Below, one piece after another: positions 42,683-50,513 of a stretch of DNA of 64,000 nucleotides; position 1 is the stretch's first letter; each line of letters opens with the position of its first letter. A model generated the notes under the pieces. That model did not search any database, was not told the origin of the DNA, and saw only the letters and a list, made by a program, of their open reading frames with translations. The DNA comes from Streptomyces diacarni. GTDB taxonomy: Bacteria > Actinomycetota > Actinomycetes > Streptomycetales > Streptomycetaceae. The translations under genes and the position numbers were made by a program. The stretch covers positions 107,726 through 171,725 of the forward strand of contig NZ_QOIN01000033.1 of the NCBI RefSeq assembly GCF_003323715.1. Reading direction: 5' to 3'.

Positions 42683-42688
42683 TAGGGT
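42683..42688 (+). promoter_or_regulatory. -10 element for a leaderless ogt transcript
   Basis: TAGGGT ends 6 bases before ATG 42695, with no ribosome site between. Confidence 0.45.
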
Positions 42689-42694
42689 GCCTGT

Positions 42695-43318
42695 ATGACT
42701 GACACCACGGTGGAGCCTCCCGGCGGGCCGTCGGACGGACAGGCGGGACCGGACACGCCGGCGGCCGCGGCCGCCGGGGCTCCGGCCACCGCCTCGGCCC
42801 GGGCGGTGCGGGAGACCCCCATCGGGCCGCTGCTGCTCGCGGCCACCGACAAGGGCCTGGTCAACGTGGTCTTCCATGCGTCGGGCCGCATATTGGAGAA
42901 GGCCCTGACACGGCTGTCGGGGCGGCTGGGCGCCGCGGGGTCCTCCCCCGCCGCCGACGCCCACCTCGCCACGGCCGTCACCGAACTCGACCACTACTTC
43001 GACGGCGCCACCGGCCCCTTCACCGTCCCGCTGGACTGGTCGCTGACCGGCGGCTTCCACGAGCGGGTCCTGCGCGAGCTCGCGGCCGGCGTGCCGTACG
43101 GGACCACCGTGGGCTACCAGGACCTCGCCCTGCGGGTCGGCGACGCGGGCGCCGCGCGCGCCGTCGGCCTGGCCATGGGCGCCAACCCCCTGCCTGTCGT
43201 GGTGCCCTGCCACCGGGTGCTGGAGAGTTCCGGGGCGATCGGCGGTTTCGGCGGCGGCCTGGAGACCAAGCGCCGCCTCCTCGCGCTCGAAGGCATCCTT
43301 CCCCAGCCGCTGTTCTGA
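42695..43318 (+). CDS. ogt: Methylated-DNA--protein-cysteine methyltransferase
   Basis: Suicide DNA-repair protein that moves alkyl groups from O6-alkylguanine to its own cysteine. The 207 residues include the acceptor motif PCHRV (Cys172) and the recognition helix GTTVGYQDLALRVGDAGAARAVGLAM with the Arg finger. Relatives often have a Thr/Ser-Tyr start to this helix, also seen here. The first ~35 residues are an Ala/Pro-rich extension. The -10 lies against the ATG, so the messenger is likely leaderless. Usual neighbour of glpQ in this synteny block. Confidence 0.94.
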   Translation: MTDTTVEPPGGPSDGQAGPDTPAAAAAGAPATASARAVRETPIGPLLLAATDKGLVNVVFHASGRILEKALTRLSGRLGAAGSSPAADAHLATAVTELDHYFDGATGPFTVPLDWSLTGGFHERVLRELAAGVPYGTTVGYQDLALRVGDAGAARAVGLAMGANPLPVVVPCHRVLESSGAIGGFGGGLETKRRLLALEGILPQPLF

Positions 43319-43452
43319 GCCCTCTCCGCAGCGCCGCCCCGCACGGCGAGGGCGCACAGTCGTCCACCGCACACCCGTCTGACGTGCGTACGTTCGGGAT
43401 TCGTCCGTAAGTCCATGGTGGCACCGCCCGGACCGCTGCGAGACTGCGCCGT

Positions 43453-44820
43453 GTGACAGACATACGCGAAACGGCCGACGGTGCTGACGAGGCGGAAGAA
43501 GCGGAGGTGACAGCCGCCGGCGCCCCGGCGACCGGCCACGCCGAAGCCGGCCTGCTCGACGGCACCGACCTGGAAGCCGTGCGGCGGCGGGTGCGCACGG
43601 CGCTGGCCGTCAGCCAGATCCTCGGCGGGCTCGGCAACGCCACTGCCGTCGCCCTGGCAGCGGTGCTGGCCGAGCAGATCGGTGGCTCCGAAGCCGTCGC
43701 GGGGCTGGCATCCACCTCGTCGGTCATCGGAACGGCACTGCTGTCACTGCCGTTCGCCGCGCTGATGGCCCGGCGGGGCCGGCGCTCGGGCCTCGCGACG
43801 GCGTACGCGGTGGCCGCCGCGGGCGGAGTGACGGTGGTGGTGGCGGCCGCCCTGCGCAGCTTCCCCCTGCTGCTGGTCGGCATGGCGGCCTTCGGCGCGA
43901 GCAACGTCGCCAATCTCCAAGCACGCTTCGCGGCAGCCGATCTCGCTCAGCCGCAACACCGTGCGCGCGCCATCTCGACGGTCGTGTGGGCCACCACCGT
44001 CGGCGCCGTGGTGGGACCGAACATCGCGGCGCCCGCCGGGGCCGGCATCGCGGCGCTGGGGCTGCCGCAGGCGGCCGGGCCGTTCCTGTGGGGCACCGGA
44101 GTCTTCCTGGTGGCCGCAGCGGTACTGCACCTGATGCTGCGCCCCGATCCCCTGCTGACCGCTCGCGCGCTGACGCGAGCCCGCGAGGAGAGGCACGGCA
44201 GCGGGACCGGTGGCAACGGGGACGAACGGTCGCTGCGCGCCGGGCTGGCCGCCGTGCGCGGCTCGTCCCGGGCCCGCGTGGCTCTCGCGGCCATCGCGGG
44301 CTCGCACACCGTGATGGTGTCCGTGATGGTGATGACCCCCGTCGACCTCCGCGGGCACGGCGCCGGAGTCGACCTGATCGGGCTCGTGATCAGCGGCCAC
44401 ATCGCCGGCATGTACGCCTTCTCACCCGTGATGGGCTGGCTCGCGGACCGCGTCGGCCGCCTCAGCGTGATCCTGATGGGCATCGCGCTGCTGGCCTGCG
44501 CGACGGCGCTGGCCGGAACGGCGGGCGCCGGCCACGCCCAATCCGCCGCAGGGCTCTTCCTGCTGGGACTGGGCTGGTCGGCGGGGCTGGTGTCGGGCTC
44601 GGCGCTGCTGACCGACGCGGTGCCGCAGCATGCCCGAGCCGCCGTGCAGGGCTTCTCGGACACCATCATGAACGCGTCGGCGGGCGTCGGCGGGGCGCTC
44701 TCCGGGCTGGTCGTGGCCCAGGCGGGCTACGGCTGGCTCAACGTCATGGCCGCTGCGCTGCTCGTGCCCGTCGCGGCGCTCGCCCTCGCTGCCGTGCCGC
44801 GCCGACAACCGGAAGGCTGA
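43453..44820 (+). CDS. MFS transporter
   Basis: 455-residue major-facilitator protein with about 12 helices after a roughly 40-residue acidic N terminus (GADEAEEAEVTA). The helix 2-3 loop reads ALMARRGRRSGL and the helix 8-9 loop GWLADRVGRLSVI, both forms of the MFS GxLaDRxGrkr motif. No substrate-specific motif is apparent; drug or metabolite export is the usual annotation. GTG 43453 begins VTDIRETADG, and no strong ribosome site is visible. Convergent with the PIG-L gene through a shared hairpin. Confidence 0.88.
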   Translation: MTDIRETADGADEAEEAEVTAAGAPATGHAEAGLLDGTDLEAVRRRVRTALAVSQILGGLGNATAVALAAVLAEQIGGSEAVAGLASTSSVIGTALLSLPFAALMARRGRRSGLATAYAVAAAGGVTVVVAAALRSFPLLLVGMAAFGASNVANLQARFAAADLAQPQHRARAISTVVWATTVGAVVGPNIAAPAGAGIAALGLPQAAGPFLWGTGVFLVAAAVLHLMLRPDPLLTARALTRAREERHGSGTGGNGDERSLRAGLAAVRGSSRARVALAAIAGSHTVMVSVMVMTPVDLRGHGAGVDLIGLVISGHIAGMYAFSPVMGWLADRVGRLSVILMGIALLACATALAGTAGAGHAQSAAGLFLLGLGWSAGLVSGSALLTDAVPQHARAAVQGFSDTIMNASAGVGGALSGLVVAQAGYGWLNVMAAALLVPVAALALAAVPRRQPEG

Positions 44821-44851
44821 GCTCCGCTCCGGCGACGGCCCTCCACGGCGG

Positions 44852-44883
44852 GGCGTCGCGCCACGGCGGGGCGGCGCGACGCC
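44852..44883. terminator. Bidirectional terminator, MFS / PIG-L
   Basis: Perfect 11-bp stem (44852-44862 with 44873-44883), 10-base loop, between convergent genes. Confidence 0.75.
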
Positions 44884-44935
44884 TGTGAGGGACCGCACGC
44901 CGCTGTGCGGGGCGGCGCGCGGCTTGCGAGGGCCG

Positions 44936-45718
44936 TCAGCGAGGGTGGAGTTCGAAGGCGACCGCGCGGCGGCCCCCGTTGCGCTCGGCGTAGTGGTCAA
45001 GCCCGCCGTGGACGATCGAGCGCGCGTACGTCTCGGGGTCCTCGTCGGTGAGCGCCTCGATGTAGGCGCGGTGTTCCAGCAGGGAGGCGAGGCCCTTACG
45101 AGCGGCCTCCTCCCCCACCGCAGCAGCGTGGGTCACGGTCGGCGCGGCGGCGACGGCCACCCACCGCACGCCGGGCCACGGCAGGACACCGTCCTGCTCC
45201 AGCTGGTCGGTGAAGATCCAGCGGTTGCCCGCGTCACCCACCGCGTCCAGGACGGCGCGGCCCAGCGCACGATGGTCCGGCGTGTTCCACGGGCTGCCGG
45301 GGGCGCCGCCCCAGGTGTCGTAGTGGTTGAGCGTGACGACCAGCTCGGGCCTGTGCCTGCGGATCGCCCCGGCGATGTCGCGGCGCAGCGCCGGGCCCTC
45401 CTCCAGCACACCGTCCCGGTGGTCGAGGAACTCCACCTCCGTGACGCCGACGACGGCCGCACTGGCACGCTGCTCCCCCTCGCGGATGCGGGCCGCCTCA
45501 GCCGGCTCCAGGGTGTCGATACCCGCCTCGCCCCGCGTGGCCAGCACGTACGTGATCTCCTTGCCGCTTGCCGTCCACTCGGCGACGGCGGACGCCACCC
45601 CGTACTCCAGATCGTCCGGGTGCGCGACGACCGCGAGCGCCCGCGACCAGTCCTCCGGCATCGCAGCGAGCCGAGGAACGGCCCCGTGTCCCTCCGCGGT
45701 CTGTGCTGTGGCCGCCAT
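44936..45718 (-). CDS. PIG-L family deacetylase
   Basis: 260-residue Zn-dependent N-acetyl deacetylase of the LmbE/PIG-L/MshB superfamily. It carries the metal motif VVAHPDDLEYG (His-Pro-Asp-Asp) near residue 35, TRGEAGI, and NTPDHRALGRAV with the third His ligand. Family members deacetylate GlcNAc-containing compounds, such as mycothiol or lipid precursors; the substrate here cannot be fixed, and the true mshB is expected elsewhere. ATG 45718 follows GGAAGGTGGG. Confidence 0.88.
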   Translation of the reverse strand: MAATAQTAEGHGAVPRLAAMPEDWSRALAVVAHPDDLEYGVASAVAEWTASGKEITYVLATRGEAGIDTLEPAEAARIREGEQRASAAVVGVTEVEFLDHRDGVLEEGPALRRDIAGAIRRHRPELVVTLNHYDTWGGAPGSPWNTPDHRALGRAVLDAVGDAGNRWIFTDQLEQDGVLPWPGVRWVAVAAAPTVTHAAAVGEEAARKGLASLLEHRAYIEALTDEDPETYARSIVHGGLDHYAERNGGRRAVAFELHPR

Positions 45719-45837
45719 CAGTCCCACCTTCCGTCACCGCGCCCCCGTTGGCGCCGGTCACCAGGGCAACGCCCCCGCGCGCGCACGCTGTTCCCCGCCC
45801 CGGCGGGTTCGGCCTTTCGGCCGAGCGGGATCCGCCG

Positions 45838-45867
45838 AGCGGGGTCCGCCGTGCGGCGGACCCCGCT
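45838..45867 (-). terminator. Terminator downstream of the PemK-like gene
   Basis: Perfect 13-bp stem (45838-45850 with 45855-45867), 4-base loop. It lies about 440 bases past the pemK stop, on the far side of the repeats. Confidence 0.7.
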
Positions 45868-45939
45868 TGTCGATGGAAGTCCTGTTCCGGGACGTCCCAG
45901 CGGCCTGCGTCCGCGGGACGCGGGTCCTCCGGCGAACGA

Positions 45940-46160
45940 CCGTTTTCGGGCCTCCGGGCGGACGGCCCGGCTCGCGGCGTCCGGCAGGCCGCCGGCTTGC
46001 GGAGTCCCGCCGGGCGGCCAGGGCTCTGACCAGCGGTCGACGACCGGATTCCGGGCACCCGGCAGACAGCCGGTTCGCTCAAGGCTCGGCACACGGTCGG
46101 CTTGCGGGGATCCGGTGCGCGGTCGGCTTGCGGGGGCGGCAGACGGCCGGTGGCGGGTGG
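45940..46160. repeat. Degenerate minisatellite
   Basis: Imperfect units of about 25-30 bases sharing the core CGGCTTGCGG. Clear copies are near 45994, 46098 and 46123; weaker ones with CCGGTTCGCTC or CGGCCGGTGGCGG lie between. On the minus strand the units read as repeated (R)KP..CR.. peptides, an effect of the repeat rather than evidence of a gene. Confidence 0.5.
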
Positions 46161-46309
46161 TCGGGCGCTCCTGAGTCGACTCTTCGGCACCGGGCGTCGC
46201 TGGGTCCCCGGCCCCGGCGCCGGGGCTCCAGGGACGGTGTCGGGCCGATGCCACAGGCCGGCGGCTCTGCGAGGTCCGCCCTGCTACCGCGCCGCCGCCC
46301 GCGGGGGCC

Positions 46310-46750
46310 TCAGCGCCAGCCGTAGACCTGCTGGAGGCGGTGCACCACCGTATTGAAGCGGGCGCGGTCCAAGGCGCAGGCCTCGCGCCTCATGCCGTCC
46401 GCGTGGACGCGCAGTACGCGGTCGAGTCCGACCCACGATTCGCGGCCCTCGCTGTCCCACGGGCCCGAACCGAGCGGCACCCATTCGTGGTCACCGTTGT
46501 GCTGTCGGGAGGTGAGTTGGACCGCCAGGACAGGCCCCGTGGTGCCGCGCCCTTCCCTGGCGACAATGAGGACCGGCCGGTCCTTGCCCCGGCCGTCCGC
46601 TTCCTCGTACGGCACCCACGTCCACACGATCTCGCCCGGATCGGGGTCGCCGTCGGGGTCCGGCGCGTAGGTCATGCGCACGGGGCCGACCGATCGCGGG
46701 TCGACCTCGCTCGTCGCGGCACCGGGGGGCGCCGTCGGCCCTTCACCCAT
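46310..46750 (-). CDS. PemK/MazF-like toxin-family protein
   Basis: 146-residue product whose C-terminal ~110 residues match the MazF/PemK SH3-like fold: PGEIVWTWVPYEE, KDRPVLIVAREG, GPVLAVQLTSRQHNGD and SWVGLDRVLRVHADGM. MazF relatives are sequence-specific endoribonucleases; GKDRPVL holds the usual conserved Arg. No antitoxin gene is adjacent. The start overlaps the upstream membrane protein gene by 8 bases (ATGGGTGA), so expression is coupled to it. It could be a domesticated, non-toxic family member. Confidence 0.75.
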   Translation of the reverse strand: MGEGPTAPPGAATSEVDPRSVGPVRMTYAPDPDGDPDPGEIVWTWVPYEEADGRGKDRPVLIVAREGRGTTGPVLAVQLTSRQHNGDHEWVPLGSGPWDSEGRESWVGLDRVLRVHADGMRREACALDRARFNTVVHRLQQVYGWR

Positions 46751-47468
46751 AAGGGTTGCTGCGGGGGTCGACGGGAGCTCCGCCCTGCTGCTGGCCGGGG
46801 TTGCCGTAGTACGGACCGGGCTGCGGGGGCTGCTGCGGCGGGGCGGCCGGGGCTCCGGGCTGCGGGGCTCCGTAGTAGGGGCCGGGCTGCTGCTGGGGCG
46901 CCTGGGGCTGCTGGTAGCCGCCGGGTGCCTGCTGCGGCTGCGCGTACGGCTGTCCCTGCGGCGGGGCCTGCGGGGCCGCCTGCTGCGGCTGGGGGGCGTA
47001 CCCCTGCTGGGGCGGCGCGTACGCCTGCTGGGGCTGGGCGTAGCCCTGGGGCCCCGCGGCACCGTTGACGATGGCGAGCAGCTGCTCCAGCTCGTTGCGC
47101 CACATGCGGTGGACGTTGATCCGGACCTGCTTGGCCTCGCCGGGCAGCGCCATGTGGTAGAAGCTCCACAGCGGGTTGAGCTGGATCTCGCCGAAGAGGG
47201 TGTGGGCCTGCTCGCGCGGGATGGCGTGCACGATCTCCTTCGGCCGCTGCGAGAAGCGGGACATCCGGTGGAAGAGCAACGCCTGCTCGGTGACCGTGAT
47301 GAAGTAGTACTTGATCAGGAACTGGCCGATCAGGCCCAGGAATCCGACGCTGAGCCACGGGGTCGGGCCGGCGACGGCCCAGACCGAGACCAGCGGCTGA
47401 TCCCCCGGGGCCTGTTGGGCGATGACCTCGGCCACCTGCTTCTTCATCGTCGCCTTGCGAAAGGCCAT
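46743..47468 (-). CDS. Membrane-anchored protein with Pro/Gln/Tyr-rich tail
   Basis: 241 residues starting MAFRKATMKKQVAEV. One hydrophobic segment (WLSVGFLGLIGQFLIKYYF, about 33-52) is followed by a compact domain (about 53-125: TVTEQALLFHRMSRFSQRPKE, HTLFGEIQLNPLWSFYHMAL) that resembles a PH-like fold of uncertain family. The C-terminal ~110 residues are a low-complexity tail of PQQ/GYA/PYYG repeats, as in disordered sticky tails. The gene is coupled to the PemK-like gene. I do not recognise a specific function. Confidence 0.75.
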   Translation of the reverse strand: MAFRKATMKKQVAEVIAQQAPGDQPLVSVWAVAGPTPWLSVGFLGLIGQFLIKYYFITVTEQALLFHRMSRFSQRPKEIVHAIPREQAHTLFGEIQLNPLWSFYHMALPGEAKQVRINVHRMWRNELEQLLAIVNGAAGPQGYAQPQQAYAPPQQGYAPQPQQAAPQAPPQGQPYAQPQQAPGGYQQPQAPQQQPGPYYGAPQPGAPAAPPQQPPQPGPYYGNPGQQQGGAPVDPRSNPYG

Positions 47469-47879
47469 CGGACCACTCCTCGCTCGGTTCGCCGTGGTGT
47501 GGACGGCGCTGTTTCGTTCGGCGCAGAGTACTCGGCGAATCTGACAACTTCCCCGCCCGGGGCCACCGCAGGACCGCACAGGGGCGGGAGCGGCTCACTT
47601 ACGGGCCGGAGAGGGGCGCCCGGAGCGGTCGGGTGGGCTCGGCGAGCCATGCACAGTGCCGTCGTAAATGCCGTGCACGCACGCGGAGTTGAAATGCCGC
47701 TCCCGGCTCGGTGCCGCACGTTCGGGCTGGTCGCCGGTGACAGTGGTCACAGTTGCCTTCCGCCCGGCCCACGCCGGACGGTGGCGGCCGTCTTCTCCGC
47801 CGCATGCGAAAAGGGAAGGCCGGACGAGGCGGCCGAGCGGGCGGCGCCCCCGCATCGACCGCCGGACCACGCGCCGCGC
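47469..47879. other. Intergenic region without recognised gene
   Basis: 411 bases upstream of the membrane protein gene and downstream of the GPP34 gene, both minus strand. It should hold a promoter for the former. A small GTGAC-AGTG-GTCAC palindrome lies near 47736-47749. Nothing else could be supported. Confidence 0.4.
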
Positions 47880-48617
47880 TCACACCCCCTGTGAGCCCAT
47901 CGACGTGTCCCGGCTCGGGACCAGGGCGACGAGCGCGCTACTGGCACAGCGCAGCTCCTCGGGGACGGACTCCGCCGAGCCGGCGCCGCGACTGCGGTAC
48001 GGCGTCGTGCGCAGCCCCATCGGGACGCGCAGCGTTCTGTGCAGCCCGACGGCGCGGATCAGGTCGCACAGGAACAGCCCGTGCGCGTCGACCGCGCGCT
48101 GCCCCGACCCGATCGCCCGCAGCTGCGCGACCACCGCACCGCGTACCCCCTCATCGGGCACGCAGCGTTTCCCCCCGAGGACCCCGGACCGTTGACGGAG
48201 CACACCGCGCTCCATGAGCACCGCCGTGTGCACGCCAAACGCGTGACGGCGGCGCTCCCGCAGCCACTGCCGGATATTGATCCACCCCTCCCGGGAAACG
48301 GGGAAGCGGCTGAGCTCGGCCAGTACCTCGTCGGCCCACGGCAGGCCGGTGGGCGAGATGTCGAGCAGTTCGAGCCCGGCGCGGTGCGTGATCTGAGCGC
48401 GGACGCCGAGCACGGTGGTTTCCCGGGGCCGGACCAGGACCCTGCGCCGCAGGGCGAGTTCGCCGAGTTCGGCTGCCGCACAGCCGGCCACCGCCCGCAG
48501 CTTTCCGTGCACCTTGCCCGAAGGGAGGTGGGACAGCAGAGCGAACTCCTCTGGCAGGGAGAGGGGCTGAGGAAAGGGACGCGGGTACGGAGGGGAGTGG
48601 GGGTGGAAACCGGACAT
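47880..48617 (-). CDS. GPP34 (GOLPH3-like) family protein
   Basis: 245-residue protein of the Golgi phosphoprotein 3 (GPP34) family, common in Streptomyces and of unknown bacterial function; eukaryotic members bind phosphoinositides at Golgi membranes. Hallmarks are LPEEFALLSHLPSGKV at the start, AGCAAAELGELALRRRV, a TVLGV..LLDISPTGLPWADEVL stretch and the C-terminal LFLCDLIRAVGL. ATG 48617 follows AGGGAGGAAC, a strong ribosome site. A His/Pro-rich leader (HPHSPPYPRPFPQP) precedes the domain. No neighbour suggests a pathway. Confidence 0.85.
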   Translation of the reverse strand: MSGFHPHSPPYPRPFPQPLSLPEEFALLSHLPSGKVHGKLRAVAGCAAAELGELALRRRVLVRPRETTVLGVRAQITHRAGLELLDISPTGLPWADEVLAELSRFPVSREGWINIRQWLRERRRHAFGVHTAVLMERGVLRQRSGVLGGKRCVPDEGVRGAVVAQLRAIGSGQRAVDAHGLFLCDLIRAVGLHRTLRVPMGLRTTPYRSRGAGSAESVPEELRCASSALVALVPSRDTSMGSQGV

Positions 48618-48710
48618 GTTCCTCCCTGATCGACGGTCGCCCGCCCAGCACGGGCCGCACGCACTGTTTTGATGCACCGGGACCCTTGTGGGTTCACGGC
48701 GCTCGGCGCA

Positions 48711-49322
48711 TTACGTCTCGTCGGTGTCGGGCGAGGCGGACTTGGCGCGGGAGCGGGCGCGGAGGTGGACGCGTTCGCCCTGCCTGCCGAAGAGGCTGAG
48801 GAACTCGACTGGTTGGGGGCCGGCCGCGTCGAACCAGTGCGGCACGCGGGTGTCGAACTCGGCCGCCTCCCCGGAGGCGAGCACCAGATCGTGTTCGCCC
48901 AAAACGAGGCGGAGCCGGCCGTTGAGGATGTAGAGCCACTCGTAGCCCTCATGGGTCTGCGGGTCGGGCCGCTTCGGCGCCTCGGCTCCGGGGAGCACCA
49001 GCTTGTAGGCCTGGATGCCGCCTGCCTTGCGGGTGAGCGGCAGCATGGTCATGCCGTGGGCGGTGACCGGGCGCAGGTTGATACGCGGGTCGCCGGTGGG
49101 AGGGGCGTCGACGAGCTCGTCGAGGGAGACGCCGTGAGCGCGCGCCAGCGGGAGCAGCAGTTCGAGGGTGGGGCGGCGGGACCCGGACTCCAACCGGGAG
49201 AGGGTGCTCACCGAGATCCCGGTCGTCGCCGACAGCTCCGCCAGCGTGGTCTCGCGCTGCTTGCGCAGCGCACGAATTCTGGGTCCCACCGCGTCGAGCG
49301 CCTGATCGAGGTCGTCGTCCAT
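48711..49322 (-). CDS. XRE-family regulator with cupin sensor domain
   Basis: 203 residues: an N-terminal helix-turn-helix (about 14-70: TLAELSATTGISVSTLSRLE) and a C-terminal cupin barrel (about 100-190: YEWLYILNGRLRLVLGEHD, AEFDTRVPHWFDAAG). Such proteins usually repress an adjacent enzyme or transporter gene and sense a small metabolite in the cupin. ATG 49322 starts MDDDLDQALDAVG. It is divergent from the thioredoxin-reductase-like gene across 80 bases that contain a perfect operator-like palindrome, so it probably controls both. Confidence 0.9.
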   Translation of the reverse strand: MDDDLDQALDAVGPRIRALRKQRETTLAELSATTGISVSTLSRLESGSRRPTLELLLPLARAHGVSLDELVDAPPTGDPRINLRPVTAHGMTMLPLTRKAGGIQAYKLVLPGAEAPKRPDPQTHEGYEWLYILNGRLRLVLGEHDLVLASGEAAEFDTRVPHWFDAAGPQPVEFLSLFGRQGERVHLRARSRAKSASPDTDET

Positions 49323-49337
49323 GGACACAGCTTGCCA

Positions 49338-49361
49338 CAACAGCAACCATGCTTGCTGTTG
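49338..49361. promoter_or_regulatory. Operator of the XRE-cupin / reductase pair
   Basis: Perfect 9-bp inverted repeat, CAACAGCAA and TTGCTGTTG, separated by CCATGC, midway between the two divergent starts. This is the best candidate for the XRE binding site. Confidence 0.65.
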
Positions 49362-49402
49362 CACCGGGTCCACGTGCACGGTTCTCGTGGAGGTGGTCAC
49401 CG

Positions 49403-50455
49403 ATGACCGAAGAACAGAACCAGGGCCTGAACGCCGCGTCCGGCGAGCTGAACGATCCGACCGACCCGCTCGCCGACGGCTACGACGCCGTGGTGATCGG
49501 CGGCGGCGCCGCCGGACTCAACGGAGCGCTCATGCTGGCCAGGGCCCGGCGCTCGGTGGCCGTCATCGACGCCGGGCGGCCACGCAACGCCCCGGCCGAC
49601 GCCGTGCACGGGCTCCTGGCCAGAGAGGGGATGAGCCCCGCCGCACTCCTCACGCGCGGCCGCCGGGAAGTGCGCCACTACGGCGGACACGTGGTCCCCG
49701 GTGAGGTGAACGCGGCCACCCGCACCCGCGACGGCTTCGAGGTGGCGCTGAGCGACGGCCGCACCGTCCGCGCCCGCCGACTGCTGCTCACCACCGGCCT
49801 GGTGGACGAGCTGCCGCAAGTACCGGGACTGCACGAGCGCTGGGGCCGTGACGTGGTGCACTGCCCGTACTGCCACGGCTGGGAAGTCCGCGACCGGTCC
49901 ATCGGGGTGTTGGCCGGCGGCCCGATGGCGGTGCATCAGGCGCTGCTGTTCCGCCAGTGGAGCGCGGACGTGACGCTGTTCTCGCACACCATGCCGCCGC
50001 CCACCGCGGAGCAGTCCGAACAACTCGCCGCCCGCGGCATCCGCGTGGTCGAGGGAGAAGTGGCGGGCTTGCGGATCACCGAGGACCGGCTGTCGGGAAT
50101 CCGGCTGGCCGACGGCACGGTGATCGACCGCGACACCGTCGCCGTCGCCTCGCGCTTGGTCGCCAGAGCCGGGTTCCTCGCCGCTCTCGGCCTGCACACC
50201 GCCGAGCACCCCCTGGGCGAGTACGTGCCCGGCGACGCGACCGGACGCACCGAGGTGCCGGGCCTGTGGGTCGCGGGCAACGTCACCGATCTGGCCGCCC
50301 AGGTCGGTGCCGCGGCGGCAGCGGGCGCCGCGGCGGCGGCTCAGATCAACGCCGACCTCGTCAAGGAGGAGACGGAGCAGGCCGTCACAGCCGCACGCGG
50401 CCGCGCGAGCGCGGCAGGCCCAGCGCACGAGGGGGGCTCGGCGGAGGCGGCGTGA
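49403..50455 (+). CDS. Thioredoxin-reductase-like flavoprotein
   Basis: 350-residue FAD/NAD(P) pyridine nucleotide-disulfide oxidoreductase of class II. The FAD motif is VVIGGGAAGLNGALMLARA, the redox-active pair is in HCPYCHG, and the second dinucleotide site is weaker (GVLAGGPMAVH). The FAD-contacting GLWVAGNVTD with AAAAAGAAAAAQIN ends the core; a 30-residue Ala/Glu tail follows. Because trxB normally sits with trxA, this is more likely a specialised reductase with an unknown partner. ATG 49403 follows GGAGGTGG. Probably repressed by the divergent XRE-cupin protein. Confidence 0.88.
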   Translation: MTEEQNQGLNAASGELNDPTDPLADGYDAVVIGGGAAGLNGALMLARARRSVAVIDAGRPRNAPADAVHGLLAREGMSPAALLTRGRREVRHYGGHVVPGEVNAATRTRDGFEVALSDGRTVRARRLLLTTGLVDELPQVPGLHERWGRDVVHCPYCHGWEVRDRSIGVLAGGPMAVHQALLFRQWSADVTLFSHTMPPPTAEQSEQLAARGIRVVEGEVAGLRITEDRLSGIRLADGTVIDRDTVAVASRLVARAGFLAALGLHTAEHPLGEYVPGDATGRTEVPGLWVAGNVTDLAAQVGAAAAAGAAAAAQINADLVKEETEQAVTAARGRASAAGPAHEGGSAEAA

Positions 50456-50513
50456 GAGAAGGCCGTATGGCTGACGGGTCCCATGGCGCAGCAGAGCGCC
50501 GCACGGGAGTCCT

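Larger units (their letters stand above)
45719..46309. other. Long non-coding gap with hairpins and repeats
   Basis: 590 bases between two minus-strand genes. A 6-bp TCGGCC hairpin (45809-45824) and the strong one at 45838-45867 come first, then a degenerate repeat region to about 46160. Open frames here are repetitive and I do not support them as genes. Confidence 0.6.

Noticed and set aside
45498..46190. Minus-strand frame of 230 codons between pemK and PIG-L genes
   Set aside because: Its repeats (RKP..CR) arise from the minisatellite, and it crosses a perfect hairpin and runs into the PIG-L frame.
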